This document shows, in pieces, positions 1 to 9,265 of a stretch of 30,602 nt of DNA. Source of the stretch: an uncultured Collinsella sp. (lineage in GTDB: Bacteria; Actinomycetota; Coriobacteriia; Coriobacteriales; Coriobacteriaceae); contig URKT01000015.1 of NCBI GenBank assembly GCA_900548495.1, positions 1 through 30,602 on the forward strand, given 5' to 3'. The translations under genes and the position numbers were made by a program. Under the pieces are notes generated by a model. That model was not told where the DNA came from and did no database searches. It was given only the letters and a program-made list of their open reading frames with translations. The first letter of the stretch is position 1. Each line of letters begins with the position of its first letter.

Positions 1-49
1 ACGAGATCTGCGCATGTCTCGTGGGCTCGGAGATGTGTATAAGAGACAG
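1..49. other. Illumina Nextera adapter (index-7 side), not genomic
   Basis: Bases 1-7 match the end of the P7 primer, 8-15 an 8-base index (CTGCGCAT), 16-30 GTCTCGTGGGCTCGG, and 31-49 the Tn5 mosaic end AGATGTGTATAAGAGACAG. The assembly carried untrimmed library adapter, so genomic sequence starts at about base 50. Any reading frame starting here (for example one beginning MGSEMCIRDR) is an artefact. Confidence 0.98.
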
Positions 50-3000
50 AGGTAAAGGTGTGCGAGCGCGGGGCAGCGGGATCTGCGGGCTCGGACTCGT
101 CGCTGGGCTCGTCGGCGTTGGCATCAGCGTCGGCGTCGGCCTCTTCAGCCTCTGCCTCGTCGGCCTCAGCCTCGTCAGCTTCGTCTGCCTCGGCCTTATC
201 GGTCGCATCGTCCGTCACGCCCAGGGCGCGGTTGAGGTCGTCGAGCGTAAAGTGGATCTTGCCAAAGTCCACGTTGCCGGCCGCGTCGTTGGTCACGGTT
301 GTGTGCTCGGGCATCGGGGCACCAGCCTCGTCGGCAGTCACGGTGAAGGTGAACTTGCCCGTGATATCGCCCGGGGTCAGGCCCTCGTCAGCCTGGAGCT
401 TCTTGGTGCCAGCGAGCGCGGCATCAGCGGCATCGGTGCCGTAGACGTTCTCGAACACGGGCTCGACGCCACCGTAGTCAGGCTTTGCCGTCAGGGTACC
501 GTCGCCGTTGTCGACGACGATGACCTTAAAGCTAAAGCTCGACTTCGCGGCAGTAATACCCTTTGCTGCGAGCGGGGACGTGTACTCAAACGCCGTGTAG
601 TTGATAGTCCACGCAAGATTCGCATCCGTGTCGGTACGGATGGCGCGCTTGGCGTTTACCAGATCGGCGAGCATCTCGGTCGTGTAATGCAGAGCGCCAA
701 AGCTCACCTGGCCGTTAACGTTGGTAACGCACGTACCCTCGATGGCTTCCTTCTCGCCCGCATAGGCGATGCCAAAGTAGAACTCGCCGTCGGCCAGCGG
801 ACGACCGGTCAGGGTCTTGGTGGCAACGACCTGAGCAACGGCACCACCAGGTGCATCGGTCGTGGCGCTATAGCTGTTGCGGAACGGAACCACGGCGCTC
901 TCGACCGTAGCGGCACCAGTCTTGTACTCGGTTACCAGCGTTCCCTTGTCGGGGTTGCCAGTAACGGTCGTGGTGGCAGTGAGCGTACCAGCGCCATCGT
1001 CGGCGATAGCGATCGTCACGGTGCGCACGGCCTCGTCGTAGGTGTAACCGGGCTGGCCGTCATTCTTCTCGGCCACGGTGTACGTAAAGGTCTTACCTGC
1101 GTCAGCCTGCGTAAACTTGACCTCATGACCCGCCAGGATGTCAATCAGGCCGACCGTTGCCTCTGCCGTCGCAGGGGACTTGTACACGTTGGCGCCCTCG
1201 TGCAGGCCGAGCGCGTTGGCAGAAGCTGCGTCGGCGGGCGTCACGGTAAAGGTAAACTGGCCCTCGGTCATGGGACGTCCGGAGAGGGTCTTGCTGAGCT
1301 TAAGACCGCCGGCCGCGGCGTAATCGAGCTCAGAGCGGTACGTGTTGGTGAAGCGGCCGTTTTCCTTCTTGGTAACGTTGGCGGTCAGGACGCCCTTGCC
1401 GTTATCAGTCACGGTCACTTCGGCGGTCGCGACATGTCCGTCATACGTCATGCCTACCGCGTTGCCTGCATTCTCGCGAATCTCGTACTTGTAGGTTCCG
1501 GCAGCCGTGTAGTGGATCTTGCCGAACTTGATGGCTGCGATGCCGTCCTTCGCGTCATTCTTGCTCACGGTCACGGTTGCGGGGTCGGGCAGCGGGGTGC
1601 CCTCGGGGGCGGTGATGGTAAAGCTGAACTTGTCCCCCTCAGTCCACTCTCGGCCTTCAATGGCCTTGCTCAGGCCAAAGTCGAGCTCTGTGTCGATCGG
1701 GGTCACACTGTAGGTGTTCTTGAACTCGGCGGGCTCGGTGCCCTTCAGGACATGCTCGGCCTTGAGAGTGCCGTCGCCGTTATCGGTGATGGTGGTCTCG
1801 ATGGTGAACTTGGCATCGCTGTAGGTGATACCGCCGGCGTTGCCCTTGGCCTCGCGCAGCGTGTAGGTGTGCTTGCCGGGCTTGTCGTACTTCACGGCGT
1901 TCATCGTGATCTTGCCTTCGGCATTGTTGGTGCCGGTGGCGACGACCTTGGCGTCCTTGCCCTCGCCCTCGACGAGCTCGAAGGAGAACTCGCCCTCAGC
2001 CATGTCGCGTCCGGTCAGAACCTTGGTCGCGGTGATCTGGTCGGTGACGCTGAACTCGTCAGGATTCGGCTTGTAGCTGTTGTTGAACTTCGCCTCGTCG
2101 TCGCCCTTCAGGACATGCTTCGCCTCGAGCGTGCCGTCGCCCTTGTCGGTGATGGTCGTCTCAATGGTGTAGGTCTTGCCGTCGTAGGTGATGCCGTTGT
2201 TGGCGTCGCCCGGGACCTCGCACAGCGTGTAGGTATGCTTGCCGGCAGCGGTGTACTCGATGGGGCTCATCTTGATCTTGCCGCGAGCGTCATTCTTGCC
2301 GGTGGCGACAACATCGTTGCCCTCGACGAGCTCGAAGGAGAACTCGCCTTCCTTGAGATCGCGGCCGGTCAGGACCTTGGTCGCCGTGATCTGATCAGTA
2401 ACACTGAAGCTCTTGGGCGGCACGTTATAGGCGTTCTCAAAGGTCGCCTTCTCGACGTTCTGCAGCTTATGCTCCACGCTGAGGGTACCGTCGCCGTTGT
2501 CCTTGACGATGGTCACAATAGTGTACTCAGCGGTGCTGTAAGTAATGCCGTTTTCGGTGGCGCCGGCCTTGGTCTCGCGCAGCGTGTAGGTGTGCTCGCC
2601 AGCCGCGGTGTAGGTGACGGGATCCATCATGATCTTGCCGTCGGCATTGTTGGTGCCGGTGGCGACCACGCTATTGCCCTCGACGAGCTCGAAACGGAAC
2701 TCGCCAGCCTTGAGGTCGCGCCCGGTCAGTGACTTGGTCGCCTTGATCAGGTCGGTGACGCTGGAGTCCTTGGAGCCAGGCCTGTAGGAGTTGGTGAACT
2801 TCGCCTCGTCGGCGCCCTTCAGCTTGTGCTCTACGCCGAGCGTGCCGTCGCCGTTGTCCTTGACGACGGTCTCGACGGTGTAGGTCTTGCCGTCGTAAGT
2901 GATCCCGTTGCTGGCGCCGCCCGGGACCTCGCGCAGCGTGTAGGTGTGCGTTCCGGCCTTGGTGTACTCGATGGCGCTCATCGTGATCTTGCCGTCGGCG

Positions 3001-4330
3001 GCATTCTTGCCGGTGGCGACGACCTCGGCGCCCTCGCCCTCGACGAGCTCGAAGGAGAACTCACCCTCAGCCATGTCGCGGCCGGTCAGAACCTTGGTCG
3101 CGGTGATCTGGTCGGTGACGCTCGTCTCGACAGGCGTCACGCTATAGGTATTGGTGAACGTAAAGGCTACGTTGCCATCCGGCTTGCGGGACACCCTCAG
3201 ATTACCCTCGCCATCATCGGTCACGGTGAAAGAAACCGTACGCGAAGGCTTGGCGTCGTTGGTCACGCCAGCGACCTCGCCGGACTCGGTCACGGTGTAG
3301 GTAAAGGTATGCTCGCGCTTCTCGGGCTTCTCGCCCATAGCCTTGTTAAGTTCGTCGAGCGTAAAGGTAATCTTGCCAAAGTCGACCTTGCCCTCGGCAT
3401 CATTGGTCACGCTCGCGTTCGCGGGCATGGGTGCGCCCTCTTCACCGGTCACGGTAAAGGTGAATTTGCCGGCAATGTCAGCCGGGGTCAGGCCATCAGG
3501 AACCTGCAGATTCTTCTTGCCCACAAGCGATGCCTCGACAGGTGCGGCAGTGTAGGCGTTCACAAACTCGTTGCCGGCATCGCCGTAGACAGCCGTCGCC
3601 GTCAGGGTACCATCGCCGTTGTCGACAACGGTTACACATGCGTCAATTGTCGACACGGTGGCGCTCACGCCCGCAGGCAGCTTGCCGGTCTGCTCGGCAG
3701 CAATGTAGCGAATGGTCCACGTGGGTTTGTCTGAGCTAGCGTCAAACGACGCCTTGTCTTCCTCGACCAGCTTGGCAAGCGACTCGGTCGTATACGTCAG
3801 CGGACCGAACTCAACCTTGCCGCCCTTGTTGGTTGCATCCAGCAGAACCTCGTCATGCCCCGCATAGCTCAGCGCAAACTTAAATTCGTCATCGGCCATC
3901 GAGCGCCCCGTGAGCTTCTTGGTTGCCTCAAGAGTCAGCGGGGTTTCCGTCTTGGCGCTATAGGTGTTCGTGAACTTAGTCTCACCCGAGGTCTTTTCAA
4001 CGTCGGCCTTAAGCTCGCCCTTGGCGTTAGCCGTCACAGTCACCTTGAACGTGGCAACGTTCTTGCTGTAGGTAATGCCACCGGCGTCGCCCTTGACCTC
4101 GCGGACCTCATAGGTGTACTCGCCCGGCTTGTTGTAGGTGATCTCGCCGAAGTTAATGGCAGCCTTGCCCTCTTCGCTCAAATCGTCATTGGTCACGGTC
4201 ACGGTCGCGGACGCGGGCATCGGAGCATCGTTCTCGGACGTCGCGGAGAGTTCAAACTTAAACTCGTCCGCATCCGTCCAGTCGCGGCCCTCGAGCACCT
4301 TGGTCAGGCCAAAGCTGGCCTTGGTATCCA
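50..4330 (-). repeat. About eleven tandem isopeptide-pilin domains encoded within the surface protein
   Basis: Domain starts, marked by the Lys-containing strand (TKVLTGRD and variants), fall near 4320, 3935, 3540, 3110, 2750, 2400, 2045, 1680, 1310, 830 and 420 on the minus strand. Spacing is roughly 350-480 bp. The four copies at about 3110-1985 are the most alike, sharing blocks such as DQITATKVLTGRDMAEGEF. The outer copies are more divergent. Such repeats can expand, contract or be mis-collapsed in short-read assembly, so the copy number here is provisional. Confidence 0.85.
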
Positions 4331-6398
4331 CCGTTGTCGGCGTCACGTTAAAGCTGATCTTGCCGTTGTTTCCCAGGTAGGAATTGACATGCGTCGCGGT
4401 CGCCTTGGCGGACACGTTGTTCCACTTGGGATTGAGAACGTCAGTCGCGGTACCAGTGTTGTTGCCTCCCACACTCTCCTTGGTGGTGTGGAGCTCGTCG
4501 ATAAAGGCTAGGCGCGCGGTTCCCACGCTAAACGAAAGGTTGCCGTCCTCGTCAGCAACAATAGCGCCGTCAAACTTCGCAGCGTCGCCGCCGATAAACT
4601 CGATGACGGCAGAGGCGGGCTTGGCCTCGCCGTTTTCGCCCTGCTCCTCAAACTCATCCTTGTAGTAATAGGTGCCGGTATCTGCCAGCGAATTCTTTGC
4701 AGGCTGCGTGCAGTCCTTGTCCGTGTAAATAGGGGTCTGTTTCTGGAAGTAGTAGTAGCGGTTGGTGTCGGCCGGCTCGAAGGTCGCAACCGTATTGCCC
4801 AGATCGCCGGCAGCCCACTTGTTCGCGTAGAAATTCACGGTCTTGGCGCCGTTGGCAACGGTCGTATTGTTCTCGATGTAATCCTTGAGCCCCGTTACCT
4901 TCTCGGGCGTAAACAGGTTGTCGAGCGCAGTGCTCTTCACGCTCGAGGTGTACTTCACGCGGATAGGCTGAGCGCTGTCGACCGAAAGCTTGCCGTCTAC
5001 GGTCTTAAAGTGGCTCAGCGGAATCAACGACGCAGGAATGCTGACCGTTACGACATCGCCCTTCTGGGCATTGTCATCACCAGCACGCTGCACGGTAATG
5101 AGCAGGTCTTTTGATTTGCCATCGAACTCGTACGTATCGGTCTTGGTTTCTTTGTTGACCGTCTTGCTCGCCTTGGTAAACGGCGTGCCGTTGATGACGA
5201 CCTCGGTGAAGCTGTCGACCTGCATAAAGTCGCCCAGCTCATCGGTAAACGTGATGTAACCGGACTTGGTCGCGTCGTAGCCCTTATCAATTTCGGTCGG
5301 ATAAGGCGCCTCCGATGTGATGGCCTGTGAGATGTCGTCAAAGACCTTCTTGAGCTCTTCGGCATTGGTCGCCGACTTGTAGTAGCCGGAGTTTTCCGCG
5401 CGTGCACCATGAGCATTCCATGCCGTGGCATTGGGGTAGTTGCTCGATACGGCCTGCATGAACTTGTTCTCTTTTTGGCTTTTTCCCGAATCCTGGATAC
5501 CAGCGCTGGGGTCCGCGCCATCAAAGATGCCGATAGTATAAACGGTGGCCTGGCTGTCCTTCATGTTCTTGGCAGCCTTCACAGCCTTGTTGGCGACGCC
5601 AGAGTCGAACGTGTTGTCACTCGTTGGAGTGCCGTCAGTAAAGAACACAACGACCTTCTTGGCGCCTGCGCGACCAGAAGGAATATCCCTAGCCAGTTCC
5701 AAACCATAGTCGGCATGCGTGGCACCGCTGGGCTGAATTCTCTTAATGGTGTTCTGGAGAATGGTCACATTGCCGCCAGAGCAATCGGTCAGGCCCTTCA
5801 TTACCTGTGTGTAATTGTAGTTGTACCATCTTCCATACGTATCGTTGCCGATATTGTTGGACTTCTCGCCCGCAAACTTAACAATGGCAACCCTATGTTG
5901 CCTATCGACACCCTCGATACTCTCGTTTTGTTTGGCGATGGTATCGATAAAGCTGTTCGCAGCGTTCTTCAGTGCATCGATACGCTTGGTGCGATCTCCG
6001 CCACCCATAGGATCATCCATCGAGCCAGATGCATCCAGCACCATCACGATGTCGAGCGGCGTAGTGACCGTCACGGTTGAATTAGACGTCGAGGACATGG
6101 CCGAAAGCGTGGTCAGAAAATCCGACTCTTCGTTTTCCTCAGTTGCCTCGACCGTCTTGTCGGTCCAGATTCGGCCGATGTTTTGAGTCGTTACTTTATT
6201 ACCGTTGTGACCGGCCGCCCAGATTTCCCAGCGTCCGCTGGTGTCGGGATCGACGACGACCTTTCCGCTCATTGTCGGTCCGTCCATTCCGGTACTGGAC
6301 CTGGCGTTGGCCTCGGGCAGCATGGCAAATGCTGCAGCCGGCAACACAAGCACTACGGCCAGCATCACCGCCAAGAGACCCCTCGTGTACTTACTCAT
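50..6398 (-). CDS. Giant secreted vWA / isopeptide-pilin-repeat surface protein (partial, C-terminus missing)
   Basis: The frame is open from ATG at 6398 to the adapter, at least 2,116 codons. AGAAGGGAG lies upstream of the start at Shine-Dalgarno distance. Residues 1 to about 25 form a signal peptide (basic MSKYTR, hydrophobic core, AFA cleavage site). A von Willebrand A domain spans about 115-330, with MIDAS motif DASGS at 122-126 and a FFTDG motif near 253. From about residue 690 come some eleven FctA/Spy0128-type domains. Most have a Lys in TKxLTGR, a Glu in TYTLRE or a variant, and an Asn in FxNxY, the triad expected for intramolecular Lys-Asn isopeptide bonds. This looks like a wall-anchored adhesin or pilus-tip protein exposing a vWA head on a rigid stalk. 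The sortase signal, if any, lies beyond the contig and no sortase gene is visible. Function is inferred from domains only; the ligand is unknown. Confidence 0.9.
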
Positions 6399-6450
6399 CG
6401 CGTCTCCCTTCTCGCAGGCTCAGACCTTGCATCAGCCTAAAGTTACGAAA

Positions 6451-6531
6451 TGAGACACAATTAGGGCAGGTGACACACGTTCCAGATTCATTTTTAGGCG
6501 TGAGACAAATGTCTCACCAAAGTTGAGACAC
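6451..6531. promoter_or_regulatory. GAGACA palindrome and flanking half-sites upstream of the surface-protein gene
   Basis: An 18-bp perfect palindrome, GTGAGACAAATGTCTCAC, lies at 6500-6517, about 100 bp upstream of the surface-protein start. Further TGAGACAC copies lie at 6451-6458 and 6524-6531. Clustered half-sites around a palindrome are typical of an operator, and a regulated surface antigen would be a natural target. I found no convincing -35/-10 pair, so the promoter itself is not placed. Confidence 0.4.
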
Positions 6532-6567
6532 GAGCGTTTTCGCAGGAAAACGGGTGCGACTCAAGAT

Positions 6568-6611
6568 GGACGGGGCAAAAGAACCCGTTTTCCTCCGTCC
6601 CCAGGGGATCT
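6568..6611. repeat. Dispersed intergenic motif, copy 1
   Basis: Contains CCGTTTTCCTCCGTCCCC followed by AGGGGATC. It closely resembles 6812-6850 and the reverse complement of 21850-21886. Here GGACGG (6568-6573) can pair with CCGTCC (6595-6600), so the copy can fold into a small stem-loop. It lies outside genes. Confidence 0.55.
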
Positions 6612-6624
6612 ATTGGTGGTGCTC

Positions 6625-6784
6625 GCCACGAAACTGGCCTATCTACTATGTTTAGTCCGGTACCTCCGACCATAACCGCGTTTCATGAAAAGCCGCAGGC
6701 GTTCTACCTGCGGCTTTCATTTCGCATTACTTGCCGTGGTCGAGGACTGCCGCCTAAACGTAGTAGATAGACCCATTTCGTGGC
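6625..6784. repeat. Stem module A: 31-nt imperfect inverted-repeat ends enclosing a terminator-like hairpin
   Basis: The left arm 6625-6655 and right arm 6754-6784 match at 27 of 31 positions as inverted repeats (GCCACGAAA...CTATCTACTA...GTTTAG). They enclose about 98 bp with a strong central hairpin. The block could be a small non-autonomous mobile element or a structured transcript. It codes for nothing recognisable. Confidence 0.6.
6685..6720 (-). terminator. Hairpin inside module A, possible rho-independent terminator
   Basis: AAAGCCGCAGG (6689-6699) pairs perfectly with CCTGCGGCTTT (6707-6717) across a 7-nt loop. Read on the minus strand, the stem is followed by TTTT. Both neighbouring genes are on the minus strand, so it could stop transcription leaving the hydrogenase operon before the surface-protein gene. 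Confidence 0.5.
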
Positions 6785-6811
6785 AGACGGGTCACGCGGC
6801 GGCCCTCGCGA

Positions 6812-6850
6812 GGCCAAAATGATCCGTTTCCCTCTGTCCACGGGAGATCA
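6812..6850. repeat. Dispersed intergenic motif, copy 2
   Basis: Contains TGATCCGTTTCCCTCTGTCC, nearly identical to the reverse complement of the copy at 21850-21886 and similar to 6568-6611. It lies between stem modules A and B. Confidence 0.55.
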
Positions 6851-6877
6851 AGGGCTGTTACGGATATGGTGTCATTT

Positions 6878-7031
6878 CAAAACTATGCCGGATTACGGGG
6901 CTAAAGTCGAGGCCCTCATCCATACCTTCATTTTTTGAAAAACGGCAAGCAATCTACCTGCTGGTTTGTTTTTGCGATTTTCTGTATGGTCGGAGGTTCG
7001 CTATCCAGCCCCGTAATCCGGCATAGTTTTG
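6878..7031. repeat. Stem module B: perfect 25-bp inverted-repeat ends
   Basis: Arms 6878-6902 and 7007-7031 are perfect inverted repeats of 25 bp (outer part CAAAACTATGCCGGATTACG). The 104-bp interior contains a degenerate version of module A's hairpin (CTACCTGC then GGTTTG). It also contains TATGGTCGGAGGT (6985-6997), the exact reverse complement of 6661-6673 in module A. Modules A and B therefore look like related elements with different ends. Confidence 0.65.
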
Positions 7032-7063
7032 TTCGTGGCGGCCCAACCGCGCGTTCAAGCGCG

Positions 7064-7095
7064 GGGCCGGTGGGGCATTTTTGCCCCACCGGCCC
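7064..7095. terminator. Strong hairpin just downstream of the hydrogenase operon
   Basis: A perfect 14-bp stem with a 4-nt loop (GGGCCGGTGGGGCA / TGCCCCACCGGCCC) begins about 10 bp after the EchF stop codon. It has no clear U tract on the minus strand. A second hairpin (CCGCGC/GCGCGG) follows at about 7048-7065. It may act as an RNA 3'-end stabiliser or a weak terminator. Confidence 0.55.
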
Positions 7096-7105
7096 TATTC
7101 CAGCG

Positions 7106-7447
7106 CTATTCCGGCTTGGTTTCTACCGTGGGAGTCTTGTCCGCTGCGACTGGGGTGCGAGCGGTGTCCATAGTCAGGCAGTGTTTAGGACAGCTCTCGA
7201 TGCACTCGCCGCACACCACACAAGCATACGGATCAATCGACCAGGTGCCGCCCTTGCGATCGACCGCAAGTGCGCCCGCCGGGCAGCGGCGCGCGCACAT
7301 CCCGCAGCAGATGCACACGTCCATATCGTTGACGATATGCCCGCGCAGGCGCTCGGGCGCTGCGAGCTTTTCCTGCGGATAGCACACCGTGACCGGCTGT
7401 TTGACCATGGAACCCAAGGCCGTCTTGGCAAATGTCAGCAAACTCAT
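7106..7447 (-). CDS. echF: Energy-converting [NiFe] hydrogenase ferredoxin-like subunit (EchF type)
   Basis: A 113-residue polyferredoxin subunit carrying two [4Fe-4S] motifs: CxxCxxCxxxCP at about residues 45-56 (CICCGMCARRCP) and again near 75-86 (CVVCGECIESCP). In Ech and formate hydrogenlyase complexes this subunit (EchF/HycF/HyfH, related to NuoI) carries electrons from soluble ferredoxin to the NuoB-like subunit. It is the last gene of the operon and starts 7 bp after the large-subunit gene, with AAAGG upstream. The C-terminal 20 residues or so are low-complexity (Thr/Pro/Lys). The echF name rests on gene order; HycF/HyfH is the alternative. Confidence 0.88.
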   Translation of the reverse strand: MSLLTFAKTALGSMVKQPVTVCYPQEKLAAPERLRGHIVNDMDVCICCGMCARRCPAGALAVDRKGGTWSIDPYACVVCGECIESCPKHCLTMDTARTPVAADKTPTVETKPE

Positions 7448-7454
7448 GCCGCGC

Positions 7455-8543
7455 CTACCTTTCCGTGCAGCTAATACAGGGGTCGATGGTCAGGATAATC
7501 ATGGGCACGTTGGCAAGGAGCACGCCCTGCAGCGCATGTGTCAGACCCGCCAGGTTTTGCGACGTCGGCGTGCGCACGCGGAAGCGGTCCAGGTTCTTGG
7601 TGCCGTTGCCGCGCACATAGTAATACGCCTCACCGCGCGGCTGCTCAATCACAACCTCGCCGCGCGCGCCGTCGGCCGGCGTGAGCTTGGTGCGCCCGCC
7701 GATGCCGTCGTGCGGAATCTTGCCCACAAGCTCCTTAATGATGTCCATGGCCTGCGTGACCTCGGCGCAACGCACCTGGCAGCGGGCATAGCAATCGCCG
7801 TCGGTGGCAACGATGGGTTCAAACGCAGCCAGATCCGCATAGGCACCGTCGCCGAACATACGCACGTCGTAATCCACACCCGAGGCACGACCGAACGGGC
7901 CGACCATCGAAAGCTCCAGCGCGTCCTTTTTGCTGATCACGCCCACGCCATGCAGGCGCTCGCCGCAGCTGTTGTCGTCCAAAAACGTATGCACCAGGGC
8001 CTCGTAGTCGGGGCGCATGGCATCGAGCGTCTGGACAATGCCGGCCAGCTCGGAGTCCTCGATATCGTGCTTAAGGCCGCCGATCTCGTTAATCGACAGA
8101 ATCACGCGCCCGCCGCAAGTACTCTCAAAGATCTTGAGAATCTGCTCGCGCAGGGTCCACGACCGATAGAACAGCGCCTCAAAACCAAAGGCATCGGCGA
8201 GCAGGCCCAGCCACAGCAGGTGCGAGTGAATGCGCGAAAGCTCGTGCAAAATAGTACGGATATACTGCACGCGGCCGGGCACCTCGATGTCGAGCATGCG
8301 CTCGCAGGCTGTGGCATAGCCGTAGCTGTGGCCCACGGCGCAGATGCCGCAGATGCGTTCGGCGATGTAGCCAAACTGATGCATGTCGCGCTTTTCGGTG
8401 AGCTTCTCGAGTCCGCGGTGCACAAAGCCGATCTGCGGAATTGCCTCGATAACGCGGTCGTCCTCGATCACCAGGTCCAGATGAAGCGGCTCGGGCAGCA
8501 CCGGGTGCTGCGGGCCAAACGGAATAACGGAGCGATGTGCCAT
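7455..8543 (-). CDS. echE: Group 4 [NiFe] hydrogenase large subunit (EchE type)
   Basis: A 362-residue catalytic subunit homologous to NuoD. Both Ni-Fe binding motifs are present: RICGICAVGH near residues 64-73 and DPCISCTER at the very C-terminus. Their four cysteines would hold the Ni-Fe(CN)2CO centre. The protein stops immediately after DPCISCTER, so there is no C-terminal propeptide of the kind usually removed by a maturation protease. This distinguishes metal-binding hydrogenases from complex I NuoD, which lacks the cysteines. A GGAGG ribosome-binding site precedes ATG at 8543, and the gene begins 5 bp after echD. No hyp maturation genes are in the window. Confidence 0.92.
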   Translation of the reverse strand: MAHRSVIPFGPQHPVLPEPLHLDLVIEDDRVIEAIPQIGFVHRGLEKLTEKRDMHQFGYIAERICGICAVGHSYGYATACERMLDIEVPGRVQYIRTILHELSRIHSHLLWLGLLADAFGFEALFYRSWTLREQILKIFESTCGGRVILSINEIGGLKHDIEDSELAGIVQTLDAMRPDYEALVHTFLDDNSCGERLHGVGVISKKDALELSMVGPFGRASGVDYDVRMFGDGAYADLAAFEPIVATDGDCYARCQVRCAEVTQAMDIIKELVGKIPHDGIGGRTKLTPADGARGEVVIEQPRGEAYYYVRGNGTKNLDRFRVRTPTSQNLAGLTHALQGVLLANVPMIILTIDPCISCTER

Positions 8544-8548
8544 GGACC

Positions 8549-9265
8549 TTACGCCTCCTTTTTCTGCTTGTCGCGGGCGGCCTTGGCGGCAAGCGCCGCG
8601 CGGACCTTGGCCGCCTTCTCGGGATCCATGGCGGCGAGCTTTGCCTCCATCTCGGCGGCCTTGAGCGCGGCCTTCGCAGCAGCCTCATCATGCTGAGCAT
8701 CGGAGCCGGCAGCCGCAGCGGGCTGAGCAGCGGCGCCCGCGGCATCGCCGGCGCTCGCAGTGCTCTCCCCTGCAGCAGCCGCAGCCGCGGCAGCCTTCTC
8801 GGCAGCGGCCTTGCGCGCCTTGGCCTCGGCGGCGGCACGGACCTTCATGGCCTTCTCGCGCGAGGCCTTCACCTCGGGCGTGATAACGCTCATGGGCTCG
8901 GCAGTCGAAACCTGGTAGAAAAAGCCCTTAAAGTCGATCTGCATGTCGGTGATGGCAAGACCAAATAGATCGTGCGCTTCGTTTTCAAACGGGAATACCG
9001 CCGGATAGTACGAGCTGACGGACGGAATCTCCTGGTACCGATCAATTCCCTCAACCACCAGGTTCTCAATCGCATAACTGCCGTCCTGGGCGATCTGCTC
9101 CTGAGCAGCGCGAACGTTGATAAACGTATAGACCAAGCGATACGTGCCGTCGTCGACGTTGCGCTCGGCGTGCATTTGCACAAAGCGCGCGCCGACGCCC
9201 TTGAGCGCCTGGACATGCGACAGGAGCTCGTCGATCCCAACGGTGGTATAGATAGCCTTTTGCAT
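8549..9265 (-). CDS. echD: Hydrogenase NuoC-like 30-kDa subunit with long Ala/Lys-rich tail (EchD type)
   Basis: Residues 1 to about 120 match the complex I 30-kDa (NuoC) family, including the stretch FPFENEAHDLFGLAITDMQ. This subunit scaffolds the NuoB/NuoD-like pair. Residues from about 125 to 238 are a low-complexity tail rich in Ala, Lys and Glu, probably helical or disordered, and are not part of the normal fold; typical EchD proteins are about half this length. The start codon shares one base with the echC stop (TAATG), indicating translational coupling. The tail contains no visible cofactor motif. Confidence 0.85.
   Translation of the reverse strand: MQKAIYTTVGIDELLSHVQALKGVGARFVQMHAERNVDDGTYRLVYTFINVRAAQEQIAQDGSYAIENLVVEGIDRYQEIPSVSSYYPAVFPFENEAHDLFGLAITDMQIDFKGFFYQVSTAEPMSVITPEVKASREKAMKVRAAAEAKARKAAAEKAAAAAAAAGESTASAGDAAGAAAQPAAAAGSDAQHDEAAAKAALKAAEMEAKLAAMDPEKAAKVRAALAAKAARDKQKKEA

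Noticed and set aside
21..2732. 903-residue plus-strand open frame
   Set aside because: It begins in adapter sequence, is antisense to the surface-protein repeats, and its repetitive composition mirrors that gene. It has no domain of its own.
6935..7474. Plus-strand 179-residue frame over module B and echF
   Set aside because: It crosses the palindromic module and runs antisense to the two Fe-S motifs of EchF.
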